Translations under genes and position numbers: made by a program | In this document: positions 44,376 to 51,134 of the stretch, one piece after another | How positions within the stretch are numbered: position 1 is the stretch's first letter | How the letters are laid out: every line of letters starts with the position of its first letter | The notes under the pieces: model-generated | Database searches by the model: none | What the model was told of the DNA's origin: nothing | What the model saw: the letters and a program-made list of their open reading frames with translations, nothing else | From: Streptomyces sp. NBC_01471 | GTDB lineage: Bacteria > Actinomycetota > Actinomycetes > Streptomycetales > Streptomycetaceae | Reading direction: 5' to 3' | Length of the DNA stretch: 64,000 bases | NCBI RefSeq assembly: GCF_041438865.1 | Contig: NZ_CP109450.1 | Span: 6,381,001 to 6,445,000, forward strand

Positions 44376-45767
44376 TCAGTGGTTCCAGGGGCGGGCCAGC
44401 GCGCCGAACCCGGCGCGCGCCACGAGCTGTTCGGACCGCTCCTGCGCCTCGGCGAGCAGCGCCTCCTCGTCCACCAGCAGGCAGCGGCCGTCCTCGAAGA
44501 CGACCCGCCCGTCGACGACGGTCAGCTCCACGTCGGAGCCGCGCGACGCGTACACGAGGGCGGAGACCGTGCGGTGCAGCGGCATCTGGTGCGGGCGGTC
44601 CAGGGCGACCACGGCCAGATCCGCGGGCGCACCCGCGGTCAGGACGCCGGCACCCGTACCCGCGTAACGGGCGCCCTCCCGGGTGGCCAGCTCCAGCGCC
44701 TCCTCGCAGCGCACGGCGGCCGGGTCGAGGGTGTGCTGACGCTGACCGAGGAGCGTCTGCTTCATCACCTCGAACATGTCCTGGCGGTGCCCGGCGCTCG
44801 GCCCGTCGGTGCCGAGCGCGACCACGGCGCCCGCCTCCCGCAGCGCGCGCAGCGGCATCACCCCCGACGCCAGGTAGGCGTTGGACACCGGGTTGTGGGC
44901 GACACCGGCCCGCCGCTCGCCGATCCGCCGGATCTCCGAGTCGTCCAGCCACACGGCGTGCGCGAGGGTGGTCCGCTCGTCGAGCAGCCCCTCGGCGGCC
45001 AGCCACTCGACCGGCCTGATGCCGTACGCCTCCAGATAGCTCTCCGGGTCCTTCGCCCCCTCGCTGCAGTGCGTGTGCCAGCGCGTCCCGAACTCGGCCG
45101 CCAGCGCCGCCGCGCCCCTGACCAGGTCCTGGTCCACGTAGCTGAGGTTGAGGGGGGCCGGCCAGATCTCCACGGTGGAGCCGGGCGGCCGCCGGCGCAT
45201 GCACTCCCGGGTGATGTCCAGCTCCTCGGCGACGGAGTACCGGAAGAGCGCGGGAGGCAGCCCCCGCGCGCGGGCCACCGCCGTCCGGTGCCCGATCATG
45301 CCGCGGGCCACCGCGCCGCGCAGCCCCGCCGATTCGACGGCCCGCGCCACCGCGAGCACGGTCTCCGGGTCGGTGGGCGCGTAGTGGTTGTCGACGACGG
45401 TGGTGATGCCCGAGCGGAGCGCCTCCACCGCGCCGAGAGTGGCGGCGACCCTGGCGTCGTCGGGGGTCACGGCTATGGAGTACGGCCACATGAACTCGCA
45501 CAGCCAGGGCCAGATGGAGAGTCCCTCGCCCAGCCCGCGGGCGAGGGACTGGAAGAGGTGGCTGTGCCCGTCGGTGAACCCGGGTACGACGGCCCGGCCC
45601 CGGCAGTCGACCGTACGGGCCGCCTGCCACGCGGCGTCGGTCTCCGCCGCCGGGCCCACCGCCGCGACGCGGTTCCCGGTGATGGCGACCGAGCCCGGTT
45701 CGTACACGGACCGCCGGCCGTCCACGGTCACCACCCGCCCGCCCGACAGCAGAAGATCGCACTCCAT
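44376..45767 (-). CDS. TRZ/ATZ-family aminohydrolase (8-oxoguanine deaminase-like)
   Basis: This is a 463-residue amidohydrolase. The metal site shows H-x-H in FTDGHSHLFQSL (about 65-76), His in WHTHCSEG, His in TLAHAVWLDDSE and Asp in ALGTDGPSAGH. This set is typical of guanine/8-oxoguanine, S-adenosylhomocysteine and triazine aminohydrolases. It probably removes an exocyclic amine from a heterocycle. It is the first gene of the leftward catabolic block, 104 bases before the permease, with a candidate operator upstream. Confidence 0.92.
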   Translation of the reverse strand: MECDLLLSGGRVVTVDGRRSVYEPGSVAITGNRVAAVGPAAETDAAWQAARTVDCRGRAVVPGFTDGHSHLFQSLARGLGEGLSIWPWLCEFMWPYSIAVTPDDARVAATLGAVEALRSGITTVVDNHYAPTDPETVLAVARAVESAGLRGAVARGMIGHRTAVARARGLPPALFRYSVAEELDITRECMRRRPPGSTVEIWPAPLNLSYVDQDLVRGAAALAAEFGTRWHTHCSEGAKDPESYLEAYGIRPVEWLAAEGLLDERTTLAHAVWLDDSEIRRIGERRAGVAHNPVSNAYLASGVMPLRALREAGAVVALGTDGPSAGHRQDMFEVMKQTLLGQRQHTLDPAAVRCEEALELATREGARYAGTGAGVLTAGAPADLAVVALDRPHQMPLHRTVSALVYASRGSDVELTVVDGRVVFEDGRCLLVDEEALLAEAQERSEQLVARAGFGALARPWNH

Positions 45768-45810
45768 GGGGGCCTCCAGAGACTCTGTGGCAGCTACGGC
45801 ATACTCAACA

Positions 45811-45820
45811 TTGCATGTAA
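45811..45820. promoter_or_regulatory. Candidate GntR operator, site 1 (TTGCATGTAA)
   Basis: The same 10-mer as at 42877 occurs 44 bases upstream of the deaminase ATG, in an unusually A/T-rich stretch (45800-45830) that also holds TAACATATT. It is the expected position for control of the whole block. Confidence 0.55.
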
Positions 45821-45969
45821 CATATTCCGACCCCTGGGCATGTCAACCCTTCTCACGTCACTTCCCCCGCCGGGCCCGGCTCTGCCGCCCGAGTCGTGAA
45901 ACGGGTCAATCCACCGCAGACTGATCAGGCCGGGGCGCACCCCGGCTCTCCCGGGGAGGAGGCACGGGT

Positions 45970-46299
45970 ATGCGTTCGATCCGCTACCGGACAGCGGTCC
46001 TGCTCGTGGCCTCGGCCGGAGTGGCGGGGCTCGTCGCCCCCACGAGCGTGCAGGCCGAACCGGCCCCCTTCGGCGCCGGCTGCCTCATATCCGTCAGGGG
46101 TTCGCACACGACGGCCACCTGCCACAACAGGTACGTCGGGACCGACCGGGTCGCCCTGCACGTCGAGTGCGCCCGCTGGTGGGACATCGACATGGACAGC
46201 GCGCCGGTCGACGTCGGACCGGCGCAGAGCGTGCGGCTCACCGGCCGCTGCTGGAAAGAGATCACCTCGGTCTGGGTGACGCACGGGCGGGCGGACTGA
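45970..46299 (+). CDS. Small secreted protein with signal peptide
   Basis: This 109-residue protein has a signal peptide (about 1-29, ending VQAEP), then a mature beta-rich domain of about 80 residues with four cysteines (GCLIS, TCHNR, VECARWW, GRCWKE) that could form two disulfides. I do not recognise the family. GGAGGAGG before the ATG gives strong translation. It is divergent from the catabolic block. Confidence 0.85.
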   Translation: MRSIRYRTAVLLVASAGVAGLVAPTSVQAEPAPFGAGCLISVRGSHTTATCHNRYVGTDRVALHVECARWWDIDMDSAPVDVGPAQSVRLTGRCWKEITSVWVTHGRAD

Positions 46300-46317
46300 G
46301 CTTCTCGGCCGCACCCC

Positions 46318-46995
46318 TCAAGCAGGGTTGCCCAGGCAGTTGGTGAACGCGTGGCTCGCCGCCTCGGTGGCCGCCAGGTCCGCGTCGCCGTTCCGGATCG
46401 CCTCGACCAGCCGGCTGTGGTCCATGTACCCCTCGGGCCGCAGTTCGCGTCCCACATCGTCCCGGAGCCAGTCGCGGAGCAGGTCGCCCAGGTCGGCGTA
46501 GAGCTCCGTCAGTACGTCGTTGTGCGAGGCGTTCACGATCGCCAGGTGCAGGGTCGCGTCGGCGGCCACGAACGCCTCCGCGTCACCCGCCTCCCAGGTC
46601 CGCTCCCGCTCGGCGAGCAGTGCGGCCAGCTGCTTCACGTCACGCTCGGTGCGCCGGTCGGCGGCCAGCCGGGCGGCCGACGACTCCAGGGTCGAGCGCA
46701 GCTCCGCGACGTGCCGGGGGTCGGCCGCCGCGAACCTGCGGTGCATCACCCCGGCCAGCTCACTGGTGGCGGCCACGTAGGTGCCGGAGCCCTGGCGGAT
46801 GTCCAGCAGCCCGTTGTGCGCGAGGGCGCGCACCGCCTCCCGGACGGTGTTCCGGGCCACCCCCAGCTGCTCGACCAGTTCGGGCTCGGTCGGGATGCGG
46901 GCACCGACCGGCCACTCGCCCGAGGTGATCTGGTTCCGCAGTTCGGTGATCACCTGGTCGGCGAGTGCGGAACGCCGGGGAGAGTTCAGCGCCAT
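46318..46995 (-). CDS. GntR family regulator, FCD subfamily (exporter-linked)
   Basis: This 225-residue FadR-subfamily regulator has a winged helix at about 10-75 (LADQVITELRNQITSGEWPVGARIPTEPELVEQLGVARNTVREAVRALAHNGLL...GSGTYV) and an FCD domain at about 88-215. It is divergent from the MFS transporter, with 76 bases between the starts that carry inverted repeats. It most likely represses the transporter and itself. Its ligand would be the transported compound. Confidence 0.94.
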   Translation of the reverse strand: MALNSPRRSALADQVITELRNQITSGEWPVGARIPTEPELVEQLGVARNTVREAVRALAHNGLLDIRQGSGTYVAATSELAGVMHRRFAAADPRHVAELRSTLESSAARLAADRRTERDVKQLAALLAERERTWEAGDAEAFVAADATLHLAIVNASHNDVLTELYADLGDLLRDWLRDDVGRELRPEGYMDHSRLVEAIRNGDADLAATEAASHAFTNCLGNPA

Positions 46996-47032
46996 GGTGC
47001 TCCTCGTTCGGGTCGCGCGGCAGGAAACGGGG

Positions 47033-47058
47033 ATTGGACAACCAATCATCCCATGATT
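47033..47058. promoter_or_regulatory. Inverted-repeat operator between GntR and MFS genes
   Basis: Two adjoining palindromes lie here: ATTGG-ACAA-CCAAT (47033-47046), sharing its last bases with AATCAT-CCC-ATGATT (47044-47058). Both are perfect in their arms and A/T-rich. They lie 14 bases before the MFS ATG and 38 before the GntR start. Confidence 0.65.
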
Positions 47059-47071
47059 CTATGATGTCCTT

Positions 47072-48367
47072 ATGCCAGACGACGAGACGAAGATCCTCGC
47101 CCCCGCCGCCGAGCCGCGTGCCGCGGCGGATGCCGCACGTCCGCAGCCCGCCGCGTGGACCGTAAAACTGGTGATGGCCGGCATCGTTCTCGCCGCCGTC
47201 AACCTCCGGCCGGCCATCACGAGTCTCGGCGCGCTCCTCGAAGAGGTGCGGGACGGTCTCGGGATGAGCGGCAGCATCGCCGGTGTCCTCACCTCCGTAC
47301 CGCCGCTCTGCTTCGCGGTCTTCGGTGTCATGTCGCCCCGGCTGGCCCGCCGGTTCGGGCCCGGCGCCGTCGTCTGCGCCGGCATGGTGGCGATCACCGC
47401 GGGCCTGGTGATCCGGCCCTTCGCGGGTGGAACGGCCGGTTTCCTGGCCGCCAGTGCGCTGGCCCTGATGGGCATAGCCGTGAGCAACGTGCTGATGCCG
47501 GTGATCGTCAAGCGGTACTTCCCGGACCGGGTCGGATCGATGACCGGGCTCTACTCGATGGCCCTCGCCCTGGGCACCGCCCTCGCCGCGGCCCTCACCG
47601 TGCCGCTGACCGACGGTCTCGGCGGCAGCTGGCGGCTGGGCCTCGGGGTCTGGGCGGCGCTGGCCGCCGTGGCGATACTGCCCTGGATCGCACTCGTCAA
47701 GGACCGCAGCGTCACCGCGGCGAACGCGCCGGACGCAGCCGGGAAGGCTCCGGGCGCCGCCGACCGGGCCTGTTCGCAGGCACCCGCCCGGCGGATCACC
47801 AGCAGCCCCACCGCCTGGGCGCTCGCCTGCTTCTTCGGCCTCCAGGCCACCGCCGCGTACATCACGATGGGCTGGATGCCGCAGATCTTCCGCGACGCCG
47901 GGGTCTCGGCCGGCACGGCGGGGCTGCTGCTCGCCGTCACGATGGTGATGGGCGTGCCGCTCGCCTTCGTCATCCCGCGCCTGGCGAGCCGGATAAAGAA
48001 CCAGGGCCCCATCGTCGTCGCCCTGGGCGCCTGCGGGCTCATCGGCTACGCGGGTCTCTATCTGGCCCCGTCCGGCGGTTCCTGGGCCTGGGCGCTGCTG
48101 CTCGGCGTCTCCAACTGCTCGTTCCCGCTGGCCCTCACGATGATCGGCATGCGTTCCAGGAGCGGCGCCGGAGTGGTCAGGCTCTCCGCCTTCGCCCAGT
48201 CCACCGGCTATCTGATCTCGATTCCCGGACCGCTGCTCGTCGGCGTCCTCTACCAGCACAGCGGCGGCTGGGGGCTGCCCATCGCGCTGATGGCCGGGCT
48301 GATGGTGCCGCAGATCGCCGTCGGGATCCTCGCCGGACGGGACCGGACGATCGAGGACGAATCCTGA
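47072..48367 (+). CDS. MFS transporter, CynX/NimT family
   Basis: This is a 431-residue, 12-helix permease. AAVNLRPAITSLGALLEEVRDGLGMSGSIAGVLTSVPPLCFAVFG (about 41-85) is the CynX/NimT signature, a family with cyanate and 2-nitroimidazole transporters. It has a polar N-terminus and a central loop rich in Ala. Control by the divergent GntR protein is likely. A 38-residue ORF follows after 17 bases, which in Streptomyces accompanies such transporters. Confidence 0.92.
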   Translation: MPDDETKILAPAAEPRAAADAARPQPAAWTVKLVMAGIVLAAVNLRPAITSLGALLEEVRDGLGMSGSIAGVLTSVPPLCFAVFGVMSPRLARRFGPGAVVCAGMVAITAGLVIRPFAGGTAGFLAASALALMGIAVSNVLMPVIVKRYFPDRVGSMTGLYSMALALGTALAAALTVPLTDGLGGSWRLGLGVWAALAAVAILPWIALVKDRSVTAANAPDAAGKAPGAADRACSQAPARRITSSPTAWALACFFGLQATAAYITMGWMPQIFRDAGVSAGTAGLLLAVTMVMGVPLAFVIPRLASRIKNQGPIVVALGACGLIGYAGLYLAPSGGSWAWALLLGVSNCSFPLALTMIGMRSRSGAGVVRLSAFAQSTGYLISIPGPLLVGVLYQHSGGWGLPIALMAGLMVPQIAVGILAGRDRTIEDES

Positions 48368-48384
48368 GATGCGAGACTGACGTC

Positions 48385-48501
48385 ATGCCAGTGCTCGAAC
48401 CGAATCCCCAGAACGGTCAGAAGAAGCTCCTGCTCGTCCTCGGAGCCATGCTCGCGGTCACGGTGATCGTCGCGATCATCGCCACGCTCGCGTCGCCCTG
48501 A
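48385..48501 (+). CDS. 38-residue single-helix microprotein (SGM_5486 type)
   Basis: The ORF MPVLEPNPQNGQ-KKLLLVLGAMLAV... has one membrane helix (about 14-35) and starts 17 bases after the MFS stop. I recognise it as the family databases call SGM_5486 transporter-associated protein. It presumably binds or stabilises the MFS exporter, as small subunits do for other pumps; that role is inferred. GAGACTGACGTC before the ATG is a weak ribosome site, so translation may depend on coupling. Confidence 0.78.
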   Translation: MPVLEPNPQNGQKKLLLVLGAMLAVTVIVAIIATLASP

Positions 48502-48514
48502 CTCGATTCCCGGA

Positions 48515-48540
48515 CCCGATTCCCCGGCCCGATTCCCCGG
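48515..48540 (+). repeat. 13-bp tandem repeat after the microprotein gene
   Basis: CCCGATTCCCCGG occurs twice in direct succession, preceded by a degenerate third copy (48503-48514). The 48541-48676 stretch also holds a CCCCTAGGGG palindrome (48566-48575). Confidence 0.6.
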
Positions 48541-48676
48541 GGGACGGTGGGGTCAGCACCACCATCCCCTAGGGGGCCAGGGTCAGGGTGAAGTGGGTGG
48601 GTCACCGGATGGGAGAGCGCCCCCGTACTCCGTAGGTTCAGGTGCATCAGCCACCGCGAACCTCATGGAGGCGGCC

Positions 48677-48889
48677 ATGCCGGCCCGTCCGCACACCACC
48701 CGCCCCCACCACGGACCCGCCCAGAGCGGTATCGACGTCCGGCTGCCGTGGTGGGCCATCGCTCTGCCCGCGCTGGCCTTCGCCGTTCTGCTGTTGCTGA
48801 TCAGCGCACCCGGCCAGGCACACGCGGACACCGGCGGGGCCACCGTCACACATGTGCTGGAGCGGATCCGGCAGAGTCTGCCGAGGTAG
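48677..48889 (+). CDS. Small single-pass membrane protein
   Basis: This 70-residue protein has a polar His/Pro-rich N-terminus (1-25), one hydrophobic helix (about 27-46, LPWWAIALPALAFAVLLLLI) and an outer tail ending RIRQSLPR. The ATG at 48677 has TGGAGG 5 bases upstream and is favoured over the ATG at 48665. I recognise no family. Confidence 0.65.
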   Translation: MPARPHTTRPHHGPAQSGIDVRLPWWAIALPALAFAVLLLLISAPGQAHADTGGATVTHVLERIRQSLPR

Positions 48890-48987
48890 CGCCGCCGGGC
48901 CACCGTGGCCGAACCCTGTTCACTCGTGCCGGGGGAGCCTCCCAACACCCTGCGCCCGATGGTCCGATCCGTGCGAAGCTGGATTGT

Positions 48988-49539
48988 ATGAGCGCCGTTG
49001 TGTCATCCGGGGGAACAACCCCCGGAACCCCCGAGTCCCGCAGGATTGTCCTTCTCCGGCACGCGAAGGCCGACTGGCCCGATGTGGCCGACCACGACCG
49101 GCCGCTCGCCGACCGCGGCCGGATGGACGCCGCGGCCGCCGGCAGTTGGCTCGCCTCCCACGCGTCCCATTTCGACCTGGCCCTCTGCTCGACCGCGGTC
49201 AGAACGCGCGAGACCTGGAAGCTGGCCGTCCCGGAGCTGGAGGAGCGCCCCCGGACCGTGTACGAGGAGCGGCTGTACGAGGCGTCCCTCGGCGAACTGC
49301 TCGCGTTGCTCAATGAGACCCCCGACGACGTCAGCGATGTGCTGGTCATCGGCCACAACCCCGGTACGCACGCACTCGCCGACGCCCTGTCGGGCCGTAC
49401 CGAGGGGGACGCACTGGCCAGGATGAACCGCAGCGGATTCCCGACCGCGGGAGTGGCGGTCATCGAGTTCAGCGGCCCCTGGAAGTCCGTCGAGCACGGC
49501 GTGGGCAAACTGACCGCGTTCTGGTCACCGCACGAGTAG
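48988..49539 (+). CDS. SixA-type histidine phosphatase
   Basis: This is a 183-residue branch of the histidine phosphatase superfamily. The catalytic RHG-type motif is VLLRHAKADW (about 20-29), and the second His is in VIGHNPGTHALADAL. SixA dephosphorylates phosphohistidine in HPt domains or PTS proteins; the actinobacterial target is unknown. It is convergent with serB, with a hairpin between. Confidence 0.92.
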   Translation: MSAVVSSGGTTPGTPESRRIVLLRHAKADWPDVADHDRPLADRGRMDAAAAGSWLASHASHFDLALCSTAVRTRETWKLAVPELEERPRTVYEERLYEASLGELLALLNETPDDVSDVLVIGHNPGTHALADALSGRTEGDALARMNRSGFPTAGVAVIEFSGPWKSVEHGVGKLTAFWSPHE

Positions 49540-49590
49540 GACCCGCTCGGCACCCCCACGCACGTACCGCCGCCCCGCCCGCCGTACGCG

Positions 49591-49627
49591 GCAGCGCACC
49601 GGCCCGGACCTCCGGGCGGTGCGCTGC
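49591..49627. terminator. Bidirectional terminator between sixA-like gene and serB
   Basis: Arms 49591-49601 and 49617-49627 are exact reverse complements, and the inner bases pair further with a bulge. Confidence 0.8.
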
Positions 49628-49632
49628 GGCGG

Positions 49633-50862
49633 TCAGACCCCGTCGTCGACGAGGCCGTCCGCGGCCTCGACCTCTTCACGGGTGATGCCCAGCAGATAGA
49701 GCACGGTGTCCAGGAACGGCACGTTCACCGCCGTGTCGGCGGCCTTGCGGACCACGGGCTTGGCGTTGAACGCGACACCGAGCCCCGCCGCGTTGAGCAT
49801 GTCCAGGTCGTTCGCACCGTCCCCGATGGCGACGGTCTGCGCCAGCGGGACGCCCGCCTCCCCGGCGAACCGCCGCAGCAGCCGGGCCTTGCCCGCACGG
49901 TCCACGATCTCTCCGACGACCCGCCCGGTGAGCCTGCCGTCGACGATCTCCAGCGTGTTGGCCGAGGCGAAATCGAGGCCGAGCCGCTCCTTGAGGTCGT
50001 CGGTGACCTGGGTGAAACCGCCGGACACGACGCCCACTTGGTAGCCGAGCCGCTTCAGCGTACGGATCAGGGTGCGGGCACCGGGGGTGAGCCGTACCTC
50101 GGACCGTACTTTGTCGACGACCGAGGCATCGAGGCCCGCGAGCAGCGCCACCCGCGCGTGCAGCGACTGCTCGAAGTCCAGCTCGCCGCGCATCGCGCGC
50201 GCCGTCACCTCCGCGACCTCCTGCTCGCACCCCGCGTGCGCGGCGAAGAGCTCGATCACCTCGTCCTGGATGACGGTCGAGTCGACGTCCATCACGACGA
50301 GCCGCTGGGCGCGGCGGTGCAGGCCCGCCGAGATCACGGCCACATCCACACCGAGCGCCGACGCCTCTAGGGCGAGCGCCGTACGCAGCGGCTCGGTCTC
50401 CACCCCGGACACCGCGAACTCCACTGCGGTCACCGGGTACTTGGCCAGCCGGAAGATACGGTCGATGTTGCCGCCCGTCGAGGTGATGCTGGCCGCTATG
50501 GCGGCGGTCGACTCGGCGGTGAGCGGGTTGCCGAGCACGGTCACATGGGAACGACCGCTGCCCCGGGGCCGGTTGTCACCGGTACCGGAGATGATCTCGG
50601 CCTCCAGTTTGAGGGACTCGGCCCAGCTGTGCACGGTCGCCCGCAGTTCGCCCGGGGCGGTGCCGCCGGGACCCGGAGCTGTGACGAGGGCGCACAGCAC
50701 GATCCGGCCACGGGTGACCACCTGCTCGATGTCGACGACATCGACGGCATAGGCGGCGAGGGTATCGAAGAGACCTGCGGTGATCCCGGGACGGTCCTTC
50801 CCGAAGATCTTGACGAGAAGAGTCGGGGAGTCCGCGTGGACTGGTGGCTGAGATGCGCTCAT
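49633..50862 (-). CDS. serB: Phosphoserine phosphatase with N-terminal ACT domains
   Basis: This is a 409-residue enzyme of the last step in serine synthesis. Two ACT-like regulatory domains occupy residues about 12-90 (LLVKIFGKDRPGITAGLFDTLA) and 108-180. The HAD domain starts with the nucleophile in VMDVDSTVIQDE and has GVVSGGFTQV and AIGDGANDLDML. The layout matches mycobacterial SerB2, which is inhibited by serine through the ACT domains. Confidence 0.96.
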   Translation of the reverse strand: MSASQPPVHADSPTLLVKIFGKDRPGITAGLFDTLAAYAVDVVDIEQVVTRGRIVLCALVTAPGPGGTAPGELRATVHSWAESLKLEAEIISGTGDNRPRGSGRSHVTVLGNPLTAESTAAIAASITSTGGNIDRIFRLAKYPVTAVEFAVSGVETEPLRTALALEASALGVDVAVISAGLHRRAQRLVVMDVDSTVIQDEVIELFAAHAGCEQEVAEVTARAMRGELDFEQSLHARVALLAGLDASVVDKVRSEVRLTPGARTLIRTLKRLGYQVGVVSGGFTQVTDDLKERLGLDFASANTLEIVDGRLTGRVVGEIVDRAGKARLLRRFAGEAGVPLAQTVAIGDGANDLDMLNAAGLGVAFNAKPVVRKAADTAVNVPFLDTVLYLLGITREEVEAADGLVDDGV

Positions 50863-51134
50863 GGTGCTCCCACCGTATAGGTCGCGGCCCGGCCGCAGGC
50901 AGCCCGTCCCGAGGACCGGACGCCCGTGGCGGGACCGGGCGGGGCGCCCGCCGCGGCAGCTCCCTTTTGTCCCGAACGTCGCCCGGACCTGTGCACCTGC
51001 ACTCCATTGGTACGCGGTCGTCACACGCCCGGGTTCCCGATACGTGCCTGTGCCTGAAATAGTTCCCCACGATGTTCGCCATCCCTAGACTCCCTGCAAC
51101 GGGGGTACCTCGGGGGACAATAAGTGGGGCTGGA

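Noticed and set aside
36521..48501. Integrated mobile element carrying the catabolic block
   Set aside because: There is no integrase, transposase, tRNA target or direct repeat at the ends, and G+C content and codon use look native apart from one TTA codon.
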